Part shown: positions 47,791 to 56,011 of the stretch, piece by piece
Position numbering within the stretch: position 1 is the first letter of the stretch
Layout of the letters: each line of letters begins with the position of its first letter
DNA from: Phytopseudomonas daroniae
GTDB taxonomy: Bacteria; Pseudomonadota; Gammaproteobacteria; Pseudomonadales; Pseudomonadaceae
Assembly: GCF_004327285.1 (NCBI RefSeq)
Contig: NZ_QJUI01000008.1
Span: 185,540 to 249,539 of the forward strand
Direction of reading: 5' to 3'
Length of the DNA stretch: 64,000 nt
Made by a program: the position numbers and the translations under genes
The notes under the pieces: generated by a model
Told to the model about the DNA's origin: nothing
Databases searched by the model: none
The model's input: the letters and a program-made list of their open reading frames with translations, nothing else

Positions 47791-48212
47791 CCGATCACCC
47801 GTTGCACGGCATCGATGAATACCTGCGGTGAAGCCAACTGCATTTCCCGGCTGGCGATTTCCACTGCCACCTGCACACTGCTGCCGCGGGTCATGCGTTC
47901 GCCACTGGCGGTGTCGCTGATCAGGTAGTGGATCTTCAGGCGGTTTTCCCATTCGACCAGATCCGCGCACACGGTGATGCGCTGGCCGAATTGGGCGCCG
48001 CGGATGTAGCGCAGCTGCAGGTCGATCACCGGCCAGGCGTAGCCGCTGTCACGCATCTGCGGGTAGCCGTGGTCGAGCCGGTCGAGCAGGGCACAGCGCG
48101 CCTGCTCGAAGTACTTGACGTAGTGGCCGTGCCAGACGATTTCCATCATGTCCACGTCGAAGAACGGCACGAGGATTTCCACCTCGGCCTGCAGCACGCC
48201 TTTGCTACGCAT
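47787..48212 (-). CDS. Acyl-CoA/ACP thioesterase, 4HBT family (ApeK-like)
   Basis: A 141-residue hotdog-fold thioesterase. FFDVDMMEIVWHGHYVKYFEQAR (about 17-39) carries the conserved Asp-x-x-(G)-x-V-x-H-x-x-Y-x-x-Y/F-E motif of 4-hydroxybenzoyl-CoA thioesterases, with catalytic Asp near 21. In APE pathways the thioesterase is thought to release or proofread acyl-ACP. A 110-base gap with a REP sequence separates it from the ammonia-lyase gene upstream, while downstream genes overlap. The start context on the minus strand is weak. Confidence 0.88.
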   Translation of the reverse strand: MRSKGVLQAEVEILVPFFDVDMMEIVWHGHYVKYFEQARCALLDRLDHGYPQMRDSGYAWPVIDLQLRYIRGAQFGQRITVCADLVEWENRLKIHYLISDTASGERMTRGSSVQVAVEIASREMQLASPQVFIDAVQRVIG

Positions 48213-48225
48213 GATGGCTTCGTCC

Positions 48226-48312
48226 CTGTAGGCGCTGGCTTGCCAGCGAAAGCGATTCGCGCGGCAACACCGAAGCAGATTTCAACGTCGTTATCGCCAG
48301 CATGGCTCCTGC
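48226..48312. repeat. REP-type palindrome in the APE operon
   Basis: GCTGGC-TT-GCCAGC (48234-48247) with flanking AAAGCG and a second GCCAGC-bearing arm ending in AGGAGCCATG on the other strand near 48295-48310. This is a known Pseudomonas REP form. It fills the only sizeable gap in the operon, between the ammonia-lyase and thioesterase genes. Confidence 0.75.
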
Positions 48313-48322
48313 AAAGCATGGG

Positions 48323-49864
48323 TTACGCATAGAGGCTCCAGTGCTGGGCACGGATACGTTGCAGGCACAGGCGCAGTTCGCCTTCCAGGGCGCGATCTTC
48401 GATCAGCGGCGGGAAGTCTTCGCCGAGTTGCCCGTGCATGTCCGCCAGGGCTGCCGGCAGGACGGTCGATTCGGCGCGCTGGCGCAGCCACACGCCCTGG
48501 TTGGCAGCGAGCAACGTGGCCGCGGCGACCTGCTCGGCCAGTTCCAGGCTGCGCAGGGCGTCGCGGGCGGCGATGGTGCCCATGCTCACCTTGTCCTGGT
48601 TGTGGCATTCGGTGGAGCGCGAGAATACGCTGGCCGGCATGGTGTTCTTCAACGCCTCGGCGGTCCAGGCGCTGGCGCCGATCTGCACGGCCTTGAAACC
48701 ATGGTTGATCATCGCCGTTTCGGCCGGGGCGCCGGACAGGTTGCTCGGCAGGCCGTGGTTGTAGCGGGTGTCGACCAGCAGGGCGAGCTGGCGGTCGAGC
48801 AGGTCGGCGAGGTTGCCGATCAGGTTCTTCAGGCTGTCCATGGCGAAGGCGATATGCCCGCCGTAGAAGTGCCCGCCGTGCAGCACGCGCTCCTCATCGG
48901 GGTCGATCAGCGGGTTGTCGTTGGCGCTGTTCAGCTCGGTTTCGATGAACTGGCGCAGCAGCCCCAGGCTGTCGGCCAGCACGCCAAGCACGTGCGGTGC
49001 GCAGCGGATGGAGTAGCGATCCTGCAGGCGATGCAGCGGCGCGGTCGGCGCGTCGATGGCCAGATCCTGGCGAATCCAGGCGGCGACCTGATTCTGGCCC
49101 GGATGCGGTTTGGCGGCGAACAGGCGCTCGTCGAAGTGTTCGGGATTGCCCTGCAGGGCGATCACATTGAGCGCGGTAATGCGCGTCGCCAGCTTGAGCA
49201 GGTAATCGGCGCGGGCATAAGCCTGGCAGGCCAGGGCGGTCATTACCGCAGTGCCGTTCATCAGTGCCAGGGCTTCCTTGGGGCGCAGTACCAGCGGCGT
49301 CCAGCCCAGTTCGGCGTGCACGTCAGCGGCACTGCGACGCTCGCCGCGATACATCACCTCGCGCTCGCCGCACAGCGTCGCGGCAATGTAGGACAGTGGC
49401 GTCAGGTCGCCGCTGGCGCCTACCGAACCTTCTTCCGGGATCAGCGGCAGCACATCGTGTTCGATGAATGCCTGCAGGCGCTCCAGCAGTTCCAGGCGAA
49501 CCCCGGACATGCCCTGGCACAGCGACTGCAAACGGGCAGCCAGCACTGCGCGGGTGGCCGGCTCGTCGAGCAGCTTGCCCAGGCCGCAGCCGTGGAAGGT
49601 GTACAGATGACGGGGCAGCGCCTCGACCTGGTGCAGCGGTACCGCCACCACGCAGGAGTCGCCGTAGCCGGTGGTGATGCCGTAGATCATGCCTTCACGA
49701 TCCAGCAGGCTGTCGACGAAGCGTGCGCCGCGGCCGATGCGGTCACGCCATTCGGCACTCGTGTCCAGGGCGCCACGCGCCGTGCGCTGGGCCAGGCCGA
49801 CGATCTGTTCAAGACGCAGCGGCTGAGCGCCGAAGGTCACCGTTTCAGGCTGATGGGTTGTCAT
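48323..49864 (-). CDS. Aromatic amino acid ammonia-lyase (HAL/TAL family)
   Basis: A 513-residue MIO-dependent lyase. The cofactor triad is in GSVGASGDLTPLSY (ASG near residue 157). YGITTGYGD near 64 holds the catalytic Tyr, and the C-terminal FSRSTECHNQDKVSMG segment is typical. The selectivity site after RHLYT reads Phe-His, where HAL has Ser-His and bacterial TAL has His-Leu, so substrate choice is not certain. The setting suggests deamination of tyrosine to 4-coumarate as the aryl starter of the polyene. ATG 49864 overlaps the acyltransferase gene by 20 bases. Length is normal. Confidence 0.88.
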   Translation of the reverse strand: MTTHQPETVTFGAQPLRLEQIVGLAQRTARGALDTSAEWRDRIGRGARFVDSLLDREGMIYGITTGYGDSCVVAVPLHQVEALPRHLYTFHGCGLGKLLDEPATRAVLAARLQSLCQGMSGVRLELLERLQAFIEHDVLPLIPEEGSVGASGDLTPLSYIAATLCGEREVMYRGERRSAADVHAELGWTPLVLRPKEALALMNGTAVMTALACQAYARADYLLKLATRITALNVIALQGNPEHFDERLFAAKPHPGQNQVAAWIRQDLAIDAPTAPLHRLQDRYSIRCAPHVLGVLADSLGLLRQFIETELNSANDNPLIDPDEERVLHGGHFYGGHIAFAMDSLKNLIGNLADLLDRQLALLVDTRYNHGLPSNLSGAPAETAMINHGFKAVQIGASAWTAEALKNTMPASVFSRSTECHNQDKVSMGTIAARDALRSLELAEQVAAATLLAANQGVWLRQRAESTVLPAALADMHGQLGEDFPPLIEDRALEGELRLCLQRIRAQHWSLYA

Positions 49865-50780
49865 GTTCGTTCCAGAACGGATAGAAGTTGAACCACTGCT
49901 GCGGGGCTTGCAGGCAGCGTTGGGCAAGGTGATCGGCGTAGCGTTGCGCCCAGCCCTGGATCACCGCATCGCGCTCGCTGCGTTTCCACTGCACGGAGTC
50001 GGTAAAGGGTTGCAGCATGATCTGGTAGCGGCCATCGATCTTCAGGCAGTCGATCAGGTTGACCGGGCACTGCAACAGCCCGGCGAGCAGCCAGGGGCCC
50101 TGGGGCAGGGGCGCCGACTGGCCGAGAAACTCCACGTTGACGGTGCGCTCGCCGTGCAGCGGCACGCGATCGCCGGCAATCGCCAGCCATTCGCCGCGCT
50201 CCAGGTGATCGGCCAGGCGCATCATCACCGCCGGATCCAATTCGCTGACCTGAATCAGCCGCAGGTTGTCGGCACCGGTTTCCTTGAGCAGGCGATTGAA
50301 CTGCTCGGCATGCCGGGTATGAACGAGCACGTTCATGCGTACCTGGGCGCCCAGCTCGGCCAGAGCGCGGCACACTTCGAGATTGCCCAGGTGGGCGCCG
50401 ACCAGCAGTTGCCCACGGCTGCCGCTCATCTGGCCGTGCAGGCCGTGGGGGTCGATCAGCTCGATGTCGGCGAAGTGCAGGCGGCCGCTCCACACGTCCA
50501 GCTTGTCCAGCAGGCTGTCGGCGAAAGCCATGAACTGGGCGAACACCGAGCGGTGAGTCGGGCGCAATGCCGGGCGGGCGCTCCAGCTCGCCAGGTTGTT
50601 CTGGTACTGGCGAACGCTGCGCCGTGCCCTGGCGCCGAACAGGAAGAAATAGCCGACGATCAGGTACAGCAACGGGCTCAGGGCACGGCGCCCCAGGTAG
50701 CGCGAGGCCAGGGCGGTGAATTTCATCAGGGCGAAACTGCCGCGCTCGCGCTGCTCGGCCCAGTGCCTGCTCCGATTCAT
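49845..50780 (-). CDS. Lipid A acyltransferase-like protein (LpxL/HtrB family, ApeJ part)
   Basis: A 311-residue membrane-associated acyltransferase. One hydrophobic segment lies near residues 35-50 (SPLLYLIVGYFFLFG). LLVGAHLGNLEVCRAL holds the HxxxxD/E motif (His-x4-Glu near 132-137), and GEWLAIAGDRVPLHGERT is the second family block. In other APE operons a glycosyltransferase and this type of acyltransferase form one fused protein; here they are two genes, with a one-base overlap (TGATG). It probably acylates a sugar or glycerol that anchors the pigment to the membrane (inference). Confidence 0.85.
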   Translation of the reverse strand: MNRSRHWAEQRERGSFALMKFTALASRYLGRRALSPLLYLIVGYFFLFGARARRSVRQYQNNLASWSARPALRPTHRSVFAQFMAFADSLLDKLDVWSGRLHFADIELIDPHGLHGQMSGSRGQLLVGAHLGNLEVCRALAELGAQVRMNVLVHTRHAEQFNRLLKETGADNLRLIQVSELDPAVMMRLADHLERGEWLAIAGDRVPLHGERTVNVEFLGQSAPLPQGPWLLAGLLQCPVNLIDCLKIDGRYQIMLQPFTDSVQWKRSERDAVIQGWAQRYADHLAQRCLQAPQQWFNFYPFWNEHDNPSA

Positions 50781-51529
50781 CAGCGCCACCGCCGATAGAG
50801 CAGCCAGGGCGCGCGGCAAAGCATGCCGAAGAACAGCCGCGCATGCATTTTCGAGATCAGCACGTTGTCCTGCCACAGGCGGAAATGCGAGACGCCGTTC
50901 GCTGGGTAATGCACGCAGGTCGGTAGCCAGCGCATGGGCTGCCCGCGCCAGGACAGACGCACGAGAATCTCCGAATCGAAGTCCATGCGCGTGCCCAGTT
51001 TCGCCGAGTCGATCAGTGCCACGCTGGTGGCCAGTGGATAGACACGGAAGCCACACATGGAGTCGCGGATCTGCAGCGACAGGCTGTTGATCCACACCCA
51101 GACGTGGGTCAGGTAGCGCGCGTACAGGCGGCCCTTGGGCACGCTGGCGTCGTACTGCGGGTAGCCGCAGACGATCGCCTCGGGATGATCGCGGGATTCG
51201 TCGAGAAAGGCCCGTACCGCCTGCAGATCGTGCTGGCCGTCGGCATCTACCTGCAGGGCATGGCTGAAACCCAGGCGCTGCGCCTCGCGCAGGCCGGCCA
51301 TCACCGCGCCGCCCTTGCCCTGATTGTGGGGCAGGCGCAGCAAATAGGTATCGGCCTCGCTGGCGAGCCTGTCGATCACCGCCGCGCAGCCCGGGCTGGA
51401 GGCATCGTCGACCAGCACGCAAGGCAGGCCGGCCTCGAGCAAGGCGGCGACCACCGCGGGCAGTGCGTGCTCATGGTTGTACACCGGAATCAGTGCGCAG
51501 GGACGATGGGCGGCTGCAATCGTACTCAT
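50780..51529 (-). CDS. Family 2 glycosyltransferase (ApeJ part)
   Basis: A 249-residue GT-A glycosyltransferase like dolichol-phosphate mannosyltransferases. LIPVYNHEHALPAVVAALLE at the start, VLVDDASSPG (first Asp pair), then LPHNQGKGGAVMAGLREA and the metal-binding ALQVDADGQH, with IRDSMCGFRVYPL further on. There is no C-terminal membrane domain. It overlaps the ligase gene by four bases and the acyltransferase by one. Sugar donor and acceptor are unknown; a head-group sugar for the pigment anchor is inferred. Confidence 0.85.
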   Translation of the reverse strand: MSTIAAAHRPCALIPVYNHEHALPAVVAALLEAGLPCVLVDDASSPGCAAVIDRLASEADTYLLRLPHNQGKGGAVMAGLREAQRLGFSHALQVDADGQHDLQAVRAFLDESRDHPEAIVCGYPQYDASVPKGRLYARYLTHVWVWINSLSLQIRDSMCGFRVYPLATSVALIDSAKLGTRMDFDSEILVRLSWRGQPMRWLPTCVHYPANGVSHFRLWQDNVLISKMHARLFFGMLCRAPWLLYRRWR

Positions 51530-53184
51530 GGCGCGGCCTTGAGCAGGATGCGGCCGGAGGAGCAACTGGCCTCGCCGTTGCGGAAGGTGAAGTACAGCTT
51601 GTTGCGCTCGGCGTCGAAACGCAGGGTCAGTTGCAGACGGTCGCCGGGACGCACCAGTTGCTGGAACTTGAGCACTTCCATGCCGCCGAACAGCGGCGGC
51701 AGGTCGCTGATCAAGGCGCGCGCGAACTGCTGGGCCCAGTCGATCTGCACCACCCCCGGGAGCACCGGGGTGCCTGGAAAGTGGCCGCTGAAATGGGCCA
51801 GATCCAGGGGCACGTCCAGCTCCAGGTGCCATTCGCCGTCTTCTTCCCGCGCGCAGCTCGGCTCGACTCGTGTGGGGCGGGCGGCGGCCAGCAGGTCGTT
51901 GACCTGCGCCTGGCCCAGTTTGCCCTGGCTGCTGTAGGGCAAATGGGGCAGCAGGCGCCAGCGGCGCGGCAGGGCGATGCTCTCGCAATGGTCGGCAAGG
52001 TGCTGGCGCAGGCCCTCGGTCAGGTGGCGACGGCCCTGATTACGCAGCACGTGCAGGCCTTCGGGAGACAGCGCGACCAGTGCACCGAGAAAGGCACGGC
52101 CCTGCTGCAGCACGCCAAGACGCGCCTCGCTGACCCAGCCGTGCAGGGTCAGGGCCTGTTCCAGCAGGGGCAGGGAGATACGTTTTTCTTCCAGCTTGAC
52201 GATGCGATCCAGGCGCGCGCCGAGGATGAAGCGACCATCGGCCTCGATCTGCACGGCGTCGGCCATCTGTTCCCAGTGGCCAGCAGGCAGATAGGGCGAG
52301 CTCAGGCGCAACGCGCCCTCGTCGTTCAGCTCGAGCTGCACGTCAGCGAACGGCTGCCAGTGCTCGCCGCCCTGGCGCCAGGCGATGCCGCCGGTTTCCG
52401 AGCTGCCGTAGATTTCCGTCGGCCACTGATCCAGGCGCTGTTGCAGCGAAGCAGCGGCCTCGGCCGGCAGGGCTCCGCCGGAGGAAAACACCTGACGCAC
52501 GCGGCTCAGCGCCGACCAGTCGAGGTTGTCGCCCATGCGCTTGAGCAGCGCCGGGCTGGTGACCCAGGCAAACGCCGGGTGGGGCAGGCTGGCCAGTTGC
52601 AGGTCTTCGGGGAAGGGCAACGTCTTGGGCAGGAAGGCGCGCCCCGCGCACAGCGGCCAGAGCACGCGGAACAGCAGCCCGTAGATGTGCTGGGCGGCCA
52701 CACTGCCGATGATCAGTGCATCGCCGAGCCTTTCACCCCAAAGATTTTCCAGCGCCTGCACTTCGTTGGTCAGCTGCCCGAGGCTCTTGTCGATAAGCTT
52801 GGGCTCGCCACTGGAGCCGGATGTGCACAGGGTCAGGCGACAATGTTCCAGATCCAGCGCACGAGCGGGCAGTGGCGCTGCCGTCATCGAATCATCGAGC
52901 CGCTCCAGCCACAGATCGACCTGGGCGCCCAGGCGCTGACGGGTCTGCGGCTGCGCATCGGCCGGCAGCAGCACATGGATATCGGCCTGCCAGGCAGCGA
53001 GCAGGGCGATGGCCAGCTCGGCGGCATCCTCCAGGTGCAGGGCAACGCGCTGCACGCCCGCAGCCTGCCAGTGGCCGGCCAGGTTCAAGGCGCGCTGGCA
53101 CAGTTGCGCGTGGTTCAGTTGCGGCGTTATCTGACGGCTGGCATCCGCCTCCAGCAGCAGGTTCTCGAGGCTCAGCCAGTTCAT
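51526..53184 (-). CDS. apeH: AMP-dependent ligase fused to a hotdog dehydratase (ApeH-ApeI type)
   Basis: A 552-residue two-domain protein. Residues 1-440 are an ANL-type ligase: [18 protein letters not shown] is the P-loop near 120, [14 protein letters not shown] the A5 motif, and [16 protein letters not shown] corresponds to the A8 hinge (here [14 protein letters not shown]). Residues about 455-552 are a hotdog domain with [18 protein letters not shown] (catalytic-type His), as in FabA/ApeI dehydratases. So one chain both loads the aromatic acid onto the carrier and supplies a dehydratase. ATG 53184 overlaps the membrane protein gene by four bases; an open extension to 53346 was not used. 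Confidence 0.85.
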   Translation of the reverse strand: MNWLSLENLLLEADASRQITPQLNHAQLCQRALNLAGHWQAAGVQRVALHLEDAAELAIALLAAWQADIHVLLPADAQPQTRQRLGAQVDLWLERLDDSMTAAPLPARALDLEHCRLTLCTSGSSGEPKLIDKSLGQLTNEVQALENLWGERLGDALIIGSVAAQHIYGLLFRVLWPLCAGRAFLPKTLPFPEDLQLASLPHPAFAWVTSPALLKRMGDNLDWSALSRVRQVFSSGGALPAEAAASLQQRLDQWPTEIYGSSETGGIAWRQGGEHWQPFADVQLELNDEGALRLSSPYLPAGHWEQMADAVQIEADGRFILGARLDRIVKLEEKRISLPLLEQALTLHGWVSEARLGVLQQGRAFLGALVALSPEGLHVLRNQGRRHLTEGLRQHLADHCESIALPRRWRLLPHLPYSSQGKLGQAQVNDLLAAARPTRVEPSCAREEDGEWHLELDVPLDLAHFSGHFPGTPVLPGVVQIDWAQQFARALISDLPPLFGGMEVLKFQQLVRPGDRLQLTLRFDAERNKLYFTFRNGEASCSSGRILLKAAP

Positions 53185-53726
53185 GCGAATCTCCTTACAC
53201 GTTGACGTACCAGCCATTCGCCGGCGAATAGCAGGCCCATCAGGCAGTAGGAAATCAGCCCGGTGTAGAGCGCCCACCAGGACAGCGGTGCCCACAGATT
53301 CAGCGCGACCACCACCAGGCCGTTGGCGAGCAGAAACAGTGCCCACACCTCGGTCACTCGGCGGGTGTAGCGCACGGCCACTTCAGGTAGCTCGGGCTCG
53401 CGCAGACGTGCCAGGCGCTCGGCCATCGGCATGCCGATCTTCAGGCTGCTGGCGAACAGCGCCAGCAACAGCGCGCTGACCAGCACCGGGTACCAGCGCA
53501 GCAACGCCGGCTCGTCAGCCAGGGCAAGCAGCAGGCAGAAGACCAGAACCACGCCGGTCATCCTGCGGCTATTGCTGTCGCGCGGGTTGGCGAGCAGGCG
53601 GGCCAGCCACAAGCCACCGAGCAGCCCGGCGAACAACCCGGGCGAAAGGTGGCCCGCGCCGAAATATACGGCGAACGGATACGCCACGCTGACCAGGGCT
53701 ACCAGCAGGCCGAGCAAACGGCTCAT
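53181..53726 (-). CDS. COG4648-type membrane protein (ApeG-like)
   Basis: A 181-residue inner-membrane protein with five or six segments (LLGLLVALVSVAYPFAVYFG near 4-23, then GLFAGLLGGLWLARLL, VVLVFCLLLALAD, YPVLVSALLLALFASSL, and the last two after VTEVWALFLLANGLVVVAL). A cytoplasmic loop LKIGMPMAERLARLREPELP carries conserved charged residues. It overlaps the second ACP gene and the ligase by four bases each. Function is unknown; the position between carriers and ligase is a fixed feature of APE operons. Confidence 0.8.
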   Translation of the reverse strand: MSRLLGLLVALVSVAYPFAVYFGAGHLSPGLFAGLLGGLWLARLLANPRDSNSRRMTGVVLVFCLLLALADEPALLRWYPVLVSALLLALFASSLKIGMPMAERLARLREPELPEVAVRYTRRVTEVWALFLLANGLVVVALNLWAPLSWWALYTGLISYCLMGLLFAGEWLVRQRVRRFA

Positions 53727-53980
53727 GCGGGATCCGCGTTGACCAACTGATACACCGCTTCGACCACGTCGCCGACGGTACGCACCGATTTGAACGCTTC
53801 GGCGGCAATCTTCTTGCCGGTCTGGCGCTTGATATGGTCGATCAGGTCGACGGCGTCGATGCTGTCGATTTCCAGATCTTCGTAGAGGTTGGCGTCCAGG
53901 CTGATCCGCTCGGGGCTCAGCTCGAACAACTCCACCAAGGCGTCGTGCAAGGTGGCGAAAATTTCGTCACGGGTTTGCAT
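53723..53980 (-). CDS. apeF: Acyl carrier protein 2 of the APE operon
   Basis: An 85-residue ACP with the phosphopantetheine site Ser40 in EIDSIDAVDLIDHI. It resembles FabD-partner AcpP in its acidic recognition helix (DAVDLIDHIKRQTG). The start ATG at 53980 lies 11 bases after the first ACP gene. APE systems use two distinct carriers, ApeE and ApeF; one carries the aryl starter and polyene, the other extension units (known for APE). Which of the two this is by function cannot be told from sequence; the letter follows gene order. Confidence 0.88.
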   Translation of the reverse strand: MQTRDEIFATLHDALVELFELSPERISLDANLYEDLEIDSIDAVDLIDHIKRQTGKKIAAEAFKSVRTVGDVVEAVYQLVNADPA

Positions 53981-53991
53981 GGTGGTCGTCC

Positions 53992-54252
53992 TCAGGCTGC
54001 CTGGCGGCTGGCAACGAAGGCTGCCAGGCTGGTCACGTTGGCGAAGTGGGTGCGGGTGTCCTTGGATTCGGCGTCGATCTTGATGCCGAAACGCTTCTGG
54101 ATCGCCAGGCCCAACTCCAGAGCATCGACCGAGTCCAGGCCGAGGCCTTCACCGAACAGGGTGAGGTCGTCGCCGATGTCCTGAGGCGTGGTGTCTTCGA
54201 GTCCCAGGGAATCGATGATCAGTTGTTTGATCTCAAGCTGTAGAGCGCTCAT
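53992..54252 (-). CDS. apeE: Acyl carrier protein 1 of the APE operon
   Basis: An 86-residue ACP with Ser41 in GLGLDSVDALELGLAI, preceded by LEIKQLIIDSLGLED. The GLDSVDALEL form is more typical of carriers that work with type II polyketide synthases than of the primary AcpP. It overlaps the acyltransferase gene by 20 bases and lies 11 bases before the second ACP. The letter follows the gene order of described operons. Confidence 0.88.
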   Translation of the reverse strand: MSALQLEIKQLIIDSLGLEDTTPQDIGDDLTLFGEGLGLDSVDALELGLAIQKRFGIKIDAESKDTRTHFANVTSLAAFVASRQAA

Positions 54253-55042
54253 CTCTTGCGAGCTCCTTTATGAAGTGCTGATGCAGATAGTCGTTGAGTT
54301 TGCGTGATGCGACCGGTGCCGCGCCCATGGCAGCGAATCGCGCTGGATCGATGTCCTGGCCCACGCGCAGACGGACGTGAAAACGCCGCGCTGGAATCCG
54401 GTACCAGGGCTCCGCTTTGGTCAGAGTGGTAGGTGTGACGCTGATCACCACGGGGGTGATCACATTGGCGCCGCGCAAGGCGATGGCCGCGGCGCCGCGG
54501 TGGAACTCCGGCGCACGACCGGGCGTGGTGCGCGTGCCTTCCGGAAAGATGATCAGGGTCTGGCCCTGCTGAAGCGCATCGGCGGCTTCGTCGAGCATGT
54601 CCATGCTGCCGCTGTTACTGATGTAGCCCGCGGCACGAATCGGCCCGCGCATGCAGGGGTTGTTCCACAGACTTTGCTTCACCACGCAATTGGCGTTGCG
54701 GGTGAAGGCAATCGTCACCACCACATCGATCAGCGAGGGATGGTTGGCGATGATCATCTGGCCGGGGCGGCCCAGGCGTTCGGCGCCTTCGACTTCATAG
54801 GTGAGTACGCCGCTGCGGTGCATGAATTTGACGAAGGTGCGGAAATTCCAGCTCACCACTTGCCTGGCACGGCGCTGATGGGCTGCGGCATCGCCCGGCA
54901 GCAGCGACAGCACGGGGAACACCAGCACACGCAGCAACAGGCCGCCGATGCCGAACAGGGTAAAGCTCGCCGCTGTCGCGATCAGCCGCCACCAGTAGGG
55001 CGCGCTGTAGCGCTTCACGGGGTTTTGTGTGACCAGATCCAT
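54233..55042 (-). CDS. 1-acylglycerol-3-phosphate acyltransferase-like (PlsC family)
   Basis: A 269-residue PlsC-fold acyltransferase. The membrane segment near residues 15-50 (LIATAASFTLFGIGGLLLRV) precedes MIIANHPSLIDVV with the NHxxxxD motif near 100, and IIFPEGTRTTPGRA is the second block. AAAIALRGANVITPVVISVTP follows. ATG 55042 was chosen because GGAAAG lies upstream at the right distance; the frame runs open to 55162 within the KS-like gene, which it overlaps by 28 bases. It may build the lipid anchor for the pigment (inference). Confidence 0.85.
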   Translation of the reverse strand: MDLVTQNPVKRYSAPYWWRLIATAASFTLFGIGGLLLRVLVFPVLSLLPGDAAAHQRRARQVVSWNFRTFVKFMHRSGVLTYEVEGAERLGRPGQMIIANHPSLIDVVVTIAFTRNANCVVKQSLWNNPCMRGPIRAAGYISNSGSMDMLDEAADALQQGQTLIIFPEGTRTTPGRAPEFHRGAAAIALRGANVITPVVISVTPTTLTKAEPWYRIPARRFHVRLRVGQDIDPARFAAMGAAPVASRKLNDYLHQHFIKELARDERSTA

Positions 55043-55728
55043 TGGCGTTCTTTCCAGGTGTGTTCGAGGGTGGTGCATTCGTTGCAGAGACCTTGTATCA
55101 GGCTCAGCGGGTGCGGCCACTGGGTGCGTGGCCCTGTGCCCGGGCGTAGCTGCAAATTCCAATCGTCACCAGGTACCAGCAACAAGGCCAGCGCGTAGGG
55201 GAACGGAACGTCGTCGATGAACGGAGCATAAAGCGCCGGCTGTGCTTCTTCGCCGATCACCAGCAACACCGCCGGGGCGCCATCGGCGAGGAGCGTGGCG
55301 GCTTCCAGCATGGCCATCTCCAGGCCATCGCCTTCGCCGGCCAGGGCGGTCATCTCGCTGGTGTCGCCGCGCAGGATCGACCATTGGCCGATGATCGCGT
55401 TGTGCACGGAAAGACTGAACTGTGTCGGCGACAGTGGTTCTGCTACTGCAAGGTCTTGAAGAATGGCCAAGCTGCGCGGGGTTTCGCCATGCCGCGAAAC
55501 GAACACCAGGGGCAGCGCCGGGTGCCCCTCGGCAAGCGGCCAGGCGACCTGGAAAACCATGCGCGCCAGGCGGCTCAAACGGCGGCGCTGCAGGGCCGGA
55601 AGGAAGCTGACATCGGGTTGTTCGCCGCAATCGTGCAGGCGTTCGGGGGCCTTGCTCCAGGCGAGCCAGTCATCCGTACTGTCCAGGCCAGGAGCCCAGG
55701 CACGCCATTGATCGATCCTGAAATGCAT
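55015..55728 (-). CDS. apeC: Ketosynthase-like chain-length factor (ApeC-like)
   Basis: A 237-residue protein of the ketoacyl-synt_2 type. FRIDQWRAWAPGLDSTDDWL starts the domain; PLVFVSRHGETPRSLAILQDLA and LSPTQFSLSVHNAIIGQWS occupy the part where an active KS has its nucleophile, and here the position reads SVHNA, with no Cys. In APE systems ApeC forms a heterodimer with the ApeO synthase and limits chain length. It is the first gene of the minus-strand APE operon, so its upstream region (55729-55940) should carry the promoter; no clear one was found. Confidence 0.85.
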   Translation of the reverse strand: MHFRIDQWRAWAPGLDSTDDWLAWSKAPERLHDCGEQPDVSFLPALQRRRLSRLARMVFQVAWPLAEGHPALPLVFVSRHGETPRSLAILQDLAVAEPLSPTQFSLSVHNAIIGQWSILRGDTSEMTALAGEGDGLEMAMLEAATLLADGAPAVLLVIGEEAQPALYAPFIDDVPFPYALALLLVPGDDWNLQLRPGTGPRTQWPHPLSLIQGLCNECTTLEHTWKERQWIWSHKTP

Positions 55729-55943
55729 GTCTAGATGAAACTCTGCTTGGCCCGCCGGGCATTTCCTTGTCTATGCGACTGTCCTGTGCGACAAGAGCCT
55801 TGTCGATGGGAAGCGATGCTGCGCGGGCATTATCCGGGGGATGACTTGGCCTCGCAAACATTAAGTAGCGGTTTTCTGATGGATGACGCGTTTCCCCGGC
55901 TTCGCGCTACTGTCATCAGGCTATGCCTAGTATCAATGTACTA

Positions 55944-55995
55944 GGGGCCTGTTGATATTTCAGCGCAACCCGCGTTGTTGAAGCGTCAACAGACC
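55944..55995. mobile_element. Internally deleted copy of the 263-bp MITE, upstream of parA
   Basis: The first 35 or so bases (GGGGCCTGTTGATATTTCAG and the following GCGCAACCCGCGTTG) match the left end of the element at 39803, and AAGCGTCAACAGACC matches its right end, so almost all of the interior is missing. TA flanks both sides (55942-55943 and 55996-55997). The result is a 52-bp hairpin directly before the parA ribosome binding site AGGAGG. Most of the 283-base gap between apeC and parA otherwise holds nothing recognised. Confidence 0.75.
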
Positions 55996-56011
55996 TAAAG
56001 AGGAGGTACGG

